Source: Tissierellia bacterium (GTDB taxonomy: Bacteria > Bacillota > Clostridia > Tissierellales > Peptoniphilaceae). From it: a DNA stretch of 64,000 nt. The position numbers and the translations under genes are program-made. The notes beneath the pieces were generated by a model. That model was not told the origin of the DNA. It worked only from the letters and a program-made list of their open reading frames with translations, and searched no databases. The stretch is taken from positions 45,237 to 109,236 of the forward strand of contig JAAYFJ010000057.1 of NCBI GenBank assembly GCA_012728295.1. The letters run 5' to 3'. Positions 27,871-36,076 of the stretch are shown here, piece by piece; the first letter of the stretch is position 1; each line of letters starts with the position of its first letter.

Positions 27871-29085
27871 TTACGGCAAAAAACCCATGACAACTCTTAA
27901 ATCCGAGATAGAATAATTAGGCAAAAACACCTCTGTCCAAGGCAAGTTTTTGGGGTTATAGTGACAGGTGTCTATACCTGAAAGGCATCCACCTAAAATA
28001 TCCGAATTAGCTGAATCACCAACAATTAAAACTCCCTCCCAAGAATTGAGGTTTAACGTATTTTTTACGAAATCAAAGTATTCTTCTTGTGGTTTTTGAT
28101 ACCCTACAGCCTCAGAAATAAAAGCACCGTTAATATAATTTTCTAACGTAGTTCCTTTAAGTCGCGATTTTTGAGTGCTTTCTACTCCGTTGGTGACAAT
28201 GTACAGCTTTGCCTTTTTTGAAATTGCTCTACACAGCTCAAGTGCATGAGGCATTAGCTCGAAGCCTTGTCCCAAAGCATCTTGGTATATTTGCTCCCAT
28301 ACTTCAGGATCTCCCGGTAGATTATGTTCAAACAAGAAATCTCTGAATCTGCGTACCACCAGCTGTTCTTTAGTAACTTCTCCTTTTTCAAATGCCAGCC
28401 AATAGCTAGCATTGACTTTTGTGTACTCATCCATTAGCTCTTGAGTCCAAGGGACATTGAATTTGGAGCATACCAGTTTAAAAGCATATTCTTCAGTTTT
28501 AACAAAGTCCATCAGAGTATCGTCTGCATCTATCAAGAAAGTATGGTATTTAGGAATGGTTTCACCAAGACAAATAGTTTTTTCGAATGCAAGGCGCTTA
28601 GCTCCGTAAGACACATATATAATTCCACAATAAATATATCCTAAAGATTGTAACAACTCTTGCATTTTGGAATTGTTTTCATGGGTATCGACTTTCATGA
28701 TATTAATGCCTTTAGATTTAGCTAAATTTTCTGCAAATAAAAAAGCTTCCTGCCCATAACCTTTTCCTAGACAATTATTTGAAACCGCTAATCTATGGAT
28801 AACTCCATAAGGCAATTCTTCAGTAATCCATGAGCCGTTTTCGATTACATCATATGTGGGTTCACCTTCAAAAGAAATTGACAAGGTACATACGGGAACA
28901 TCCTCGTTCAATCCTATCCAACTGTGTCCATCTTCAATATCTTTTATAATGGATTCCACTGTAGGATAGCCATCCTGCCATTGGTCTACACCATTTTGTT
29001 TTAGAAGGGAACGGGCATCGTCTATGATATCTATTATTATATTCAAATCGTCCTTTGTAGATAATCTAAAATTCACTTTTTTCAC
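27871..29085 (-). CDS. Fusion of GNAT acetyltransferase and YjjG-like HAD phosphatase
   Basis: Residues 1 to about 165 form a GNAT N-acetyltransferase ('GVIHRLAVSNNCLGKGYGQEAF' is the acetyl-CoA loop; 'DTHENNSKMQELLQSLGY' is the C-terminal strand region). From about residue 178 to the end is a HAD hydrolase of the YjjG/YfnB nucleotidase type: motif I 'LIDADDTLMDF' (nucleophile Asp186, acid Asp188), motif II 'LYIVTNG', and 'GDSANSDILGG' for Mg2+ binding. There is no stop or frame change at the junction, so this is one 404-residue protein. YjjG-like enzymes clean up non-canonical or pyrimidine nucleotides; the acetyltransferase substrate is unknown. Confidence 0.85.
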   Translation of the reverse strand: MKKVNFRLSTKDDLNIIIDIIDDARSLLKQNGVDQWQDGYPTVESIIKDIEDGHSWIGLNEDVPVCTLSISFEGEPTYDVIENGSWITEELPYGVIHRLAVSNNCLGKGYGQEAFLFAENLAKSKGINIMKVDTHENNSKMQELLQSLGYIYCGIIYVSYGAKRLAFEKTICLGETIPKYHTFLIDADDTLMDFVKTEEYAFKLVCSKFNVPWTQELMDEYTKVNASYWLAFEKGEVTKEQLVVRRFRDFLFEHNLPGDPEVWEQIYQDALGQGFELMPHALELCRAISKKAKLYIVTNGVESTQKSRLKGTTLENYINGAFISEAVGYQKPQEEYFDFVKNTLNLNSWEGVLIVGDSANSDILGGCLSGIDTCHYNPKNLPWTEVFLPNYSISDLRVVMGFLP

Positions 29086-29355
29086 CTCAAAATCATTTTA
29101 ACAAAAGGGAAGTAGTATTACAATGAATTGATGGAAGCGTAAGCTTTTATTGGGATAGGTTAATTAGAGTATGAAAACCATTTTACATGGTAATTAGAGG
29201 CGGAAAATATTAGATATATTAAGGTTGAATTTGCATTAGTATATATAATCGTACAATTAATAGTAAGTTTTAGTTTGGAAGAAATATGAGCTTTTCCAAC
29301 AGCCTTTGTAATAAAATCAAAATGAATAATTCCACCATTCATAGCCATAAAAATA

Positions 29356-29386
29356 AATCGAGTACAGAATCTGCACTCGATTTTAA
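29356..29386 (-). terminator. Terminator of the zinc-ribbon protein gene
   Basis: AAATCGAGTaCAGA pairs with TCTGcACTCGATTT, 2 bases beyond the stop codon on the minus strand, with a T-rich tail. The remainder of the gap 29086-29355 shows no gene, RNA or clear signal. Confidence 0.8.
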
Positions 29387-29387
29387 G

Positions 29388-29849
29388 CTATCTTGCAAGC
29401 TTTTCTACTATTGATATCAATGCGCCTCCCATTACTAAAGCCAGCACTACTGAAATGGCCATATATGTAAGAGACGCTCTACATAAGTTCATTCTGCTTG
29501 GATTATCCTTGCCATTTATTGCCCATATTATCATCATAACGAAACCTACAATTGGGATTGCAAGTATTAGATAAAACAGCATGCAGTCTCCATAGCTCAT
29601 TACCTTTCCTAATTCACCGCTTTTAGGCTGATACTGTGGCTGGGCTTGAGGATAACCTCCACCATAATTCTGATTTTGATACTGCGCAGAAGGATTCCCA
29701 CCTTGGGGATTATATCCTCCTTGGTTTGCTCCAGAAGTGGTGGAACTCCATTGTTGTTGGCTTGTAGAACTGGCAGGGGCGTAACTTCCGCATTGAGTAC
29801 AGTAGCTGGAGCCCTCAGGAATAGGTGCATTACATTTCACACAATTCAT
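29388..29849 (-). CDS. Zinc-ribbon membrane protein with Gln/Gly/Tyr-rich linker
   Basis: A 153-residue protein. Residues 1-20 form a zinc ribbon with two CxxC pairs ('MNCVKCNAPIPEGSSYCTQCG'-type). A low-complexity linker rich in Gln, Gly, Tyr, Asn and Pro follows (about 25-78), and then two hydrophobic segments ('MLFYLILAIPIVGFVMMIIWA' and 'MAISVVLALVMGGALISIV'). It belongs to the broad group of zinc-ribbon plus short membrane proteins common in Clostridia. Function unknown. It is a single gene with its own ribosome site (GGAGG) and terminator. Confidence 0.75.
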   Translation of the reverse strand: MNCVKCNAPIPEGSSYCTQCGSYAPASSTSQQQWSSTTSGANQGGYNPQGGNPSAQYQNQNYGGGYPQAQPQYQPKSGELGKVMSYGDCMLFYLILAIPIVGFVMMIIWAINGKDNPSRMNLCRASLTYMAISVVLALVMGGALISIVEKLAR

Positions 29850-29988
29850 GTTTTTACCTCCTATTAATTTATTAATATGTAAGAACGGACAATTTTTTGA
29901 TTAGCTGGAATGATTATATAGCGTTTATTAAACTATTATTACCCAGTAATACGATGGGTAACCGATAATGTTGGTATTCAACAAAAAA

Positions 29989-30015
29989 ATCTCCAAGGCT
30001 TGACCTTGGAGATTA
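29989..30015 (-). terminator. Terminator of the selenoprotein peroxiredoxin gene
   Basis: AATCTCCAAGG pairs with CCTTGGAGATT around CTTGA; on the minus strand it is followed by seven T. It lies 22 bases beyond the stop of the peroxiredoxin gene. Confidence 0.85.
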
Positions 30016-30036
30016 AAACTATTAAATCTTGATATA

Positions 30037-30741
30037 TTATTTATCTGGGTAACAGTCTTCAACTGTCCACTGCTCCCAAACCTTGCTTACAAGATCAATG
30101 CCTGGTTTAAGTGTCTTAGAGCCAGGAGTCCATCCTGAAGGGGTTACTTCAGCACCTTTAGTGTTGCGAACAAGCTGATAAGCTTTAATTTGGCGTAGAG
30201 CTTCAGTAACATTACGTCCCACCGGTGGAGTTAGCACTTCCATTGCTTGGATAATTCCATCTGGGTCAATTAAAAAACGTCCTCTAACGTTAACGCCTGC
30301 ATCTCTATCATATACACCAAACAATTCGCCAATTGCTCCTGATGAATCTGACAGCATTGGGAAAGGAACATTTTTCTTAGCGATTTTAGAAAGCTCCACA
30401 TCATCCCAAACCTTATGGACGAATTGGCTATCTACACTAATTGAAAGCACTTGTACTCCAAGTTCCTCAAATTTCTCATATTGGGCAGCAACTGCTGCAA
30501 CTTCTGTCGCTCAGACGAAGGTGAAGTCGCCTGGGTAGAAACATAGCATTACCCATTGACCTTTATAATCCTCTAGATTAATCTGTGTGAATTGTCCTTT
30601 ATAATATGCTGGTGCTGCAAACATCGGTGACGGTTTACCTACTAATACCATATTCTTTTTCTCCTCTCTTGGTGCATTTATTATTTGTTCTTCAACTTTT
30701 GGTTTTTCTATTTTTGGCACTGGTCTTTCGCATGTAGCCAT
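30037..30741 (-). CDS. prxU: Selenocysteine-containing peroxiredoxin (PrxU-like); TGA at the catalytic site is Sec
   Basis: A peroxiredoxin of the AhpC/typical 2-Cys group reduces hydroperoxides. The frame is open from ATG 30741 (MATCERPVPK, preceded by GAGGAGG) to 30037 except for one TGA at 30513-30511. This falls exactly at the peroxidatic residue: 'CFYPGDFTFV-U-ATEVAA' against the family motif 'DFTFVCPTE'. Reading it as selenocysteine (residue 77) gives one continuous 234-residue protein. A hairpin suited to SelB lies just after the codon. The usual resolving Cys (EVCPANW in AhpC) is Thr here ('AEVTPSGWTPG'), leaving Cys230 ('VEDCYPDK') and Cys4 as possible partners. Selenocysteine peroxiredoxins are known from amino-acid-fermenting Clostridia such as Eubacterium acidaminophilum. 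If TGA were simply a stop, only the first 76 residues would be made. Confidence 0.9.
30485..30513 (-). promoter_or_regulatory. Bacterial SECIS-like hairpin following the Sec TGA codon
   Basis: After the TGA (30513-30511), 12 bases lead to GCAGC (30498-30494), loop AGTT (30493-30490) and GCTGC (30489-30485). This is a perfect 5-bp GC-rich stem with a 4-base loop that has G in its second position. The loop begins 18 bases from the TGA. Distance, loop size and the G near the loop's 5' side all fit known bacterial SECIS elements, which recruit SelB and Sec-tRNA. Confidence 0.75.
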
Positions 30742-30922
30742 AATTACCTCCTCTTTATATACTATAGAAAACATCAATACTTGAACTTGCGTTATAATAT
30801 ATACCTATAATAAGTCTTTTTTAATCGTCTTTTTATTAAATAAATAATAATAATTTTCAAAATTGTTATTAAAAATAAATAAATGTGTAAAATCTTGAGT
30901 AATTTGAGGCGTGTATTTTTGC

Positions 30923-30954
30923 TTGACAAGTGTAAATTATCATAGTAGTATAGA
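30923..30954 (+). promoter_or_regulatory. Promoter of tRNA-Thr
   Basis: TTGACA at 30923-30928 is a consensus -35 box. TAGTAT (30946-30951, 17-base spacing) or the overlapping TATAGA serves as -10, about 15 bases before the tRNA. Confidence 0.65.
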
Positions 30955-30965
30955 TATGTTATTAT

Positions 30966-31041
30966 GCCGTCGTAGCTCAGTAGGTAGAGCGCATGCATGG
31001 TAAGCATGAGGTCGCCGGTTCGATTCCGGCCGTCGGCTCCA
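30966..31041 (+). tRNA. tRNA-Thr (anticodon GGT)
   Basis: The anticodon stem-loop is CATGC ATGGTAA GCATG with anticodon GGT. The T-arm is GCCGG TTCGATT CCGGC, the D-arm is normal, and CCA is encoded. The acceptor stem GCCGTCG/CGTCGGC has a T-T mismatch at pair 5:68, where an A at position 5 would restore pairing. A terminator follows at once, so it is a single-gene transcript. Confidence 0.92.
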
Positions 31042-31045
31042 TTTT

Positions 31046-31071
31046 ATCCACCAGTGTTGGTGGATTTTTTT
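31046..31071 (+). terminator. Terminator of tRNA-Thr
   Basis: ATCCACCA pairs with TGGTGGAT around GTGT, followed by a run of T. Confidence 0.88.
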
Positions 31072-31130
31072 ATTTGGATAGGAGAATGATGTTCGTTGTA
31101 AACAATGCTTTAAGATGATACAATAATATA

Positions 31131-31889
31131 ATGAAGAACATGGTTAAAGGAATATTAATCGGCATAATAGCGTTGGCGTGTTGCATAATAATATATTCAT
31201 TAAAAGAGACCGTTTATAACTGTGAATCCCTTAAGATTTCCACTAAAAATGCCTATTCGATAATAGAAAATATAAAAACGGGTGAGCAAATTAAAGTCAA
31301 TGGGAGGATAATAAGCTTTGATATTGGAGATCTCAATGGCGACAATATGGAAGAAGTAGGATTTGTTTATAAAAAATGTCTTAGTCGGAAAACAATGGTA
31401 GAAATATTAACATTATCAACGAATCCAAAGTTAATATACAGTGGCGATTTAACGGACGTTCGGCCTTGGAAAATTGTATTTGGTGATGTTACAGGAGATG
31501 GAGTTAAGGAGATAGCACTGGGATTTGTAAAAGAGACTCCTTTTCATCCTGTGGCAATGAAGCGGTGTTTTTTTTATAATATAGACTTTAATAATCAAAA
31601 ACTTATTCCAGTATTTAGGCCATCAAGGTTCACAAGACCACTAATTGATTATTATATTTGGGATATGGACGGTGATGGAATCTCCGAAGTACTGGTTCTA
31701 GAGGATATGAACCATGGTAATTACATAATTGGAGCATATAAATGGATGGGGTTTGGATTTGTTTTAGACTCTGAAAGTCGCCAATTTGCTGAAAAAGGAA
31801 CATTTAATAAAGGTGATAGCGAGATTAGCTTTAACGGGAAGATTCTTGAATATCAAGAAGGGAAAATCGTAATAGGAGGAGAACTATGA
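31131..31889 (+). CDS. Membrane-anchored VCBS/FG-GAP repeat-like protein
   Basis: A 252-residue protein with an N-terminal hydrophobic anchor ('ILIGIIALACCIIIYSL') and an extracellular part carrying three acidic Ca2+-binding-type loops: 'DIGDLNGDNMEEVGF', 'FGDVTGDGVKEIALGF' and 'WDMDGDGISEVLVLED'. These are typical of FG-GAP/VCBS beta-propeller blades, though only three are visible, fewer than a closed propeller. It overlaps the following DUF3160 lipoprotein gene by 4 bases (ATGA), so the two products are likely to act together on the cell surface. Function unknown. Confidence 0.7.
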   Translation: MKNMVKGILIGIIALACCIIIYSLKETVYNCESLKISTKNAYSIIENIKTGEQIKVNGRIISFDIGDLNGDNMEEVGFVYKKCLSRKTMVEILTLSTNPKLIYSGDLTDVRPWKIVFGDVTGDGVKEIALGFVKETPFHPVAMKRCFFYNIDFNNQKLIPVFRPSRFTRPLIDYYIWDMDGDGISEVLVLEDMNHGNYIIGAYKWMGFGFVLDSESRQFAEKGTFNKGDSEISFNGKILEYQEGKIVIGGEL

Positions 31890-34099
31890 AAAAAATGGCT
31901 TTGTTTTTGGCGGTAATAATGGTTTTGGGAGCATTGACTTCATGCGTAAAAATATCTATTAATAAAGAGAAAGAACAACTTGAGCCTATTGCAGAAGAAG
32001 TGCCTTCCATTGAAAAACATGATACTGGCTATTTAGATAAGTATAATGACGTGGTTGATGTTGAGTACAGTCCGTTGTCTATTGCCCCGGAAGTTAGAGA
32101 TTATACAATTGCACCGGACTTATCCAATGTGGCAAATATTAAAGCCTTTGGTGAGTTTACGGAAGAGCAAAAAGAAGCATTAGTTAATAACGGATTTTTC
32201 ATAGCGCCTACATCTATTGATTCAAGTGAGTCAGAGTTTGCAATGGATTTGAGTCAACAGCTTTTCTACGTATATGAGAGTAACGAGTATAAGAATATAC
32301 CATCATTTGTAACTACAGACTCTGTTTTGCATATGTATCATATTTTTTACGATAACTTTCTTAAGAGCTTAGAAGAGCAAGTACTTCATGAGAAGCTCGT
32401 AGCAATGACAAAAGGTTTGCTTGCGGAGAGCATTAACCAGTATGAATTGTTAAATGACGGACAAGTGAAAGACTTGGCACTGAAAAACTGTGCTTTATTT
32501 GGAACGGAACTCTTGGTATTAAAAGAGGCTTTGCCGGAAAACATGCCTGAAAAAGCCGCGGAGACAGCTGGTGAAGAGTTTTCTAAAATACAAAATGAAG
32601 CGGCTGGCATATCTGAAATAACAGGATTAATGGTTGATTATAGCCAGTTTAAGCCGAGAGGGCATTATACAAAGTCGGAAAAGCTACAAGAATACTTCAA
32701 AGGGGTAATGCTTTTTGGGCAAATGGGATATTTTACCAAGGATGACGAAGGAATTAGGGAAGACTTGGTTGGCATGAGCTTTTTAATGACAGATGCTGTC
32801 TATAAGAATAAAGAACTTTATAAACTTTGGAGTGATATTTTTGAACCGATTAATTTCTTAGTAGAAGCTGCAGACGATTTAGGGCCTAAAGAATATGCAA
32901 AAGTCTTATATGGTATCTATGGAGAAAAACCTGATTTGGATAATGTTTTGGATAAAAAGCTAATCAGCATTGCCGTTAAAGAAATTGAGGCTTTGCCCGG
33001 ACCGGAAATTGCAGACTTTAAAGGTCATTCATTTAGATTGATGCCACAGCGAGCAGTAATTGATTCAACTTGGATGCAGAGGTTATTGGATGTGGCAGAC
33101 CCAGGTAAACCTAGCAATAGGCCGATTTATTCTGGGTTGGATATAATGGCTGCATTGGGTAGTGAAACTGCAAAAGAATTACAGCTAAATGACGAAAATA
33201 ATAAAAAATGGGACCTATATCCAGAGCGCCTAGACGAGGTCATTAATAAAGTGAGCACCATGGAAGACAAAGATTGGCAGAAAAATCTTTATAGAGGTTG
33301 GATATGGACTATAAAAGAACTGGCTCAAGAATTTGGCGAAGGTTATCCAAAGTTTATGCAAAATGAAGCGTGGAGAAAAAAAGATTTAAACTCTGGAATG
33401 GGATCTTGGATGGAATTGAAACATGATACAGTATTATACGGGAAACAACCGATTGCAGAAGCAGGAGGTGGAGGATATCGAGAGATTCCAAAGGCTTATG
33501 TTGAACCGAATATCAGAGTATATGAGAAATTGTCATGGCTGATTGAATTTACTAAGAAGAATTTAGAATCCAGGCAAATGCTTCCAGAGTATCTGGGGGA
33601 TAATTTAGATAGATTTAAAGATATAGTTGACAATTTAGTTATAGCATCTGATTTGGAACTGAAAAATCAGCCTCTTACGGCAGATTTATACGATTTTTTG
33701 AATTTTATTGGAGGATCAATGGAGAGGATTTCCTTACGCTTTGTTAATGAAGAGTCTACTTATTGGAGTCTTTTAGACGAAGGGGATAGGGATATGGCCA
33801 TAGCTGTGGATTTAATGCAAGTTCCTGAAAATACATGGGGATTAGATCCCGGGGAATTTCTGTCTGTGGGAGTCGGTAATGCCCATGAAATCTTTGTAAT
33901 ATACCCCGTAGGGGATGAGCTACAAATAGGAAGAGGTGCTGTTTTTTCTTACAGAGAGTTTCTTAATGGAGAGAGAATAACTAACGAGGAGTGGAGAGAA
34001 AAACTGAAAAATGAACCAAAATATGGAATTCCTTATTGGATGGAGGATAGTATTTACGATGTGAAATCTGAAATACCTTATCCAGAAGTAAATTATTAA
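31886..34099 (+). CDS. DUF3160-family surface lipoprotein
   Basis: A 737-residue protein whose signal peptide ends in lipobox LTSC (Cys about residue 20), so it is anchored outside the membrane. The body matches what I know of the DUF3160 family, large alpha-helical extracellular proteins of unknown function: 'FVTTDSVLHMYHIFYDNFLK', 'GLDIMAALGSETAKEL', 'DLNSGMGSWMELKHDTVLY', and a C-terminal region with 'EIFVIYPVGDELQIGRG'. It overlaps the VCBS-type gene upstream by 4 bases and has its own terminator. The start has GGAGGAG just ahead. Role unknown. Confidence 0.8.
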   Translation: MKKMALFLAVIMVLGALTSCVKISINKEKEQLEPIAEEVPSIEKHDTGYLDKYNDVVDVEYSPLSIAPEVRDYTIAPDLSNVANIKAFGEFTEEQKEALVNNGFFIAPTSIDSSESEFAMDLSQQLFYVYESNEYKNIPSFVTTDSVLHMYHIFYDNFLKSLEEQVLHEKLVAMTKGLLAESINQYELLNDGQVKDLALKNCALFGTELLVLKEALPENMPEKAAETAGEEFSKIQNEAAGISEITGLMVDYSQFKPRGHYTKSEKLQEYFKGVMLFGQMGYFTKDDEGIREDLVGMSFLMTDAVYKNKELYKLWSDIFEPINFLVEAADDLGPKEYAKVLYGIYGEKPDLDNVLDKKLISIAVKEIEALPGPEIADFKGHSFRLMPQRAVIDSTWMQRLLDVADPGKPSNRPIYSGLDIMAALGSETAKELQLNDENNKKWDLYPERLDEVINKVSTMEDKDWQKNLYRGWIWTIKELAQEFGEGYPKFMQNEAWRKKDLNSGMGSWMELKHDTVLYGKQPIAEAGGGGYREIPKAYVEPNIRVYEKLSWLIEFTKKNLESRQMLPEYLGDNLDRFKDIVDNLVIASDLELKNQPLTADLYDFLNFIGGSMERISLRFVNEESTYWSLLDEGDRDMAIAVDLMQVPENTWGLDPGEFLSVGVGNAHEIFVIYPVGDELQIGRGAVFSYREFLNGERITNEEWREKLKNEPKYGIPYWMEDSIYDVKSEIPYPEVNY

Positions 34100-34106
34100 A
34101 GACTGT

Positions 34107-34139
34107 GAAGGGGCTGTTATACAACGGCTCCTTTTTTTA
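34107..34139 (+). terminator. Terminator after the DUF3160 gene
   Basis: An imperfect stem AAGGGGCTGTT / AACGGCTCCTT is followed by seven T. Confidence 0.7.
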
Positions 34140-34151
34140 TGTAAAAAAACA

Positions 34152-34180
34152 TTGACAACTGTACATAGTGAGTATATACT
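34152..34180 (+). promoter_or_regulatory. Promoter with overlapping palindrome of the GntR-ABC operon
   Basis: TTGACA (34152-34157) and TATACT (34175-34180) are 17 bases apart. The -10 box lies inside the perfect palindrome AGTATATACT (34171-34180), extended imperfectly to GTG...CAC. A palindrome over the -10 box suits autorepression by the GntR protein encoded next. Confidence 0.6.
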
Positions 34181-34215
34181 GCACATATAAAACATAAACA
34201 GCTGGGAGGTGCGTC

Positions 34216-34587
34216 GTGAGGGTTGTACTGTCAAATACCAGTAGTAAAGCTATTTACGAACAGATAGCAGATCAGGTAAAAGATTCTATAATGAAAGGGG
34301 AATTGTCTCCAGGGGATGCCTTGCCCTCTATAAGGGCGTTGGCTAGGGACTTACGAATTTCAGTAATAACTACAAAGCGGGCCTATGAGGAGCTAGAAAA
34401 AGAAAAATACATTGAAACAATTCAAGGGAAAGGTTCTTTTATAGCAGCGCAGGATAATGAACTCATGAGGGAAAAGAGGCTTAATATCATAGAAGAAAAA
34501 TTGATGGATGCCATTATGGAAGCAAGAATCTTAGGTCTAGAACTAATTGAGATAAATGAGATTCTGAAGGTATTATGGGAGGAATAA
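34216..34587 (+). CDS. GntR-family regulator, YtrA subfamily
   Basis: A 123-residue protein with an N-terminal GntR winged helix ('KAIYEQIADQVKDSIMKGELSPGDALPSIRALARDLRIS' region, residues about 8-50) and a short helical C-terminal tail for dimerisation. The lack of a large ligand domain is the mark of the YtrA subgroup, which represses linked ABC exporter genes and responds to cell-wall-active antibiotics in Bacillus. It starts at GTG 34216 (GGGAGGTGC upstream) and heads a four-gene operon, 1 base before the ATPase gene. Confidence 0.9.
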   Translation: MRVVLSNTSSKAIYEQIADQVKDSIMKGELSPGDALPSIRALARDLRISVITTKRAYEELEKEKYIETIQGKGSFIAAQDNELMREKRLNIIEEKLMDAIMEARILGLELIEINEILKVLWEE

Positions 34588-34588
34588 T

Positions 34589-35442
34589 ATGGAAAATATA
34601 CTTGAGATAAATAACCTTACAAAAAATATAAGAACTTCACGTTGGAGGATATTTCTTTTTCCATTAAAAAAGGATATATCATGGGTTTTATCGGACCTAA
34701 CGGAGCAGGGAAAACCACCACTATTAAAGCTATAATGAATTTGATTTATCCCGATTCAGGAGAGATAAAGGTATTTGGTAAAGACCATATAAAATTTGAA
34801 AGCGAGATAAAAGAACGCATAGGTTTTGTATATGATGAGCCGGTATACTATGATGCGTTGTCCTTAGAGAGGATGACTGGATTGATTAGACCTTTCTATA
34901 GTAAGTGGAACCAGTGGAATTATGAGAAATACATTAAATTGTTTAATCTGGATGAAAAGCAAAAGGTGGGCACATTGTCAAAGGGCATGAAGATGAGATA
35001 CTCGCTAGCATTGGCCCTTAGTCACGAAGCGGAACTCATAATAATGGACGAACCTACTTCAGGATTAGATCCAATTTTTCGCAGGGAAATGTTGGAAATA
35101 TTATATGAAGTAATTCAAAAAGAAGAAAATTCGATTTTCTTTTCAACTCATATAACATCAGACTTAGATCGAATAGCCGATTATATAACCTTTATTGACA
35201 ATGGGAAATTGGTGTTCTCCGAAGCAAAGGATGATATATTTGATAGATATAGATTAGTGCGCGGAGGGAATGAAGAATTAACAGAAGAGCTAAAAGGCTT
35301 TTTAGTAGGATATAATAGGTCCAATGTGGGATTTGAGGCATTGGCTACGGGGGCGGTAAATGGAACAAACTTAGAGATTGAGCGTCCGACGCTGGAGGAC
35401 ATTATGTACTTCCATACTAAAAGTGAAAGACCAGTGGAATAA
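34589..35442 (+). pseudogene. ABC transporter ATP-binding protein (YtrB-like) with one-base deletion near the start
   Basis: ATG 34589 begins MENILEINNLTK and then loses frame in ACAAAAAATATAAG near 34620-34626. One more A would give 'LTKKYKNFTLEDISFSIKKGY', the normal start of an ABC ATPase. From 34642 the correct frame runs to 35442 with Walker A 'GPNGAGKTT', Q-loop, signature 'LSKGMKMRY', Walker B 'LIIMDEPTSGLD' and switch 'FFSTHI'. Restored length is about 284 residues. A slip in a six-A run suggests a sequence error or slippage. ATG 34642 is an unlikely true start because it cuts off the first beta strands. It is partner of the two permeases that follow. Confidence 0.82.
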
Positions 35443-35453
35443 GGGGTGAGGAG

Positions 35454-36068
35454 ATGAATATTCTCGTTAAAAAACACATTAAGTATTTATTCCTAAATTG
35501 GAAATCGTACGCTATAAATGGAGTATTATTACCCTTGGCTTTTAAATTTCTAGTGCCTGCATTTAGCTCGACGGCATTTTCAGGAATAGTTTCAATGATA
35601 ATGATTATGATTGGGCTCGGATTTTGCTCCATGGATTTTTTCTTACCTAAAAACTGCACTATGTATAATTTTCCTGTGAGGAAAAAAGACTATGTAAATT
35701 CTGTATTTGTAATGGGGACTGTTATTTTGATTTTTGGAGCAGCATATAGCCTGGTGATATCACTATTACTAGATAGAATAGATGGTCATAGCTTCAGCCT
35801 AAACGCCTATATTACAAGAGTTTTAATCGGTATCATTTTAGTGGGCTTGTATTCAACGCTGGGATTGCTTATATCGGGTAAAGCTGCCAATGCCATTGGA
35901 ATGGTATGCATGATCGGTGGAATCAACTATATAATGTTTTCATCAAATATGGGGAAAGATTCCGTAATAATAAATACGCCGCTACTAATTCTTATGGCTT
36001 TGGCACTAATTGTTTTTATAGGTGGATATCTTATTACTAAGAATAAATACAAGTATAAAGTGCTGTGA
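35454..36068 (+). CDS. ABC-2-type permease subunit 1 of the GntR-linked exporter
   Basis: A 204-residue protein with six hydrophobic segments and an intervening basic loop ('FFLPKNCTMYNFPVRKKDYV') in the position where ABC-2 permeases contact their ATPase. It has a GTGAGGAG ribosome site and lies 11 bases after the ATPase gene. Clostridial and Bacillus YtrA-type operons carry such small ABC-2 permeases for antibiotic-stress response. The transported molecule is unknown. Confidence 0.78.
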   Translation: MNILVKKHIKYLFLNWKSYAINGVLLPLAFKFLVPAFSSTAFSGIVSMIMIMIGLGFCSMDFFLPKNCTMYNFPVRKKDYVNSVFVMGTVILIFGAAYSLVISLLLDRIDGHSFSLNAYITRVLIGIILVGLYSTLGLLISGKAANAIGMVCMIGGINYIMFSSNMGKDSVIINTPLLILMALALIVFIGGYLITKNKYKYKVL

Positions 36069-36076
36069 GGTGAATT

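Noticed and set aside
30511..30777. Two separate peroxiredoxin fragments (frameshift or pseudogene)
   Set aside because: Both pieces are in the same frame, the gap is coding, and the single TGA lies exactly at the catalytic residue with a SECIS-like hairpin, so selenocysteine explains it better.
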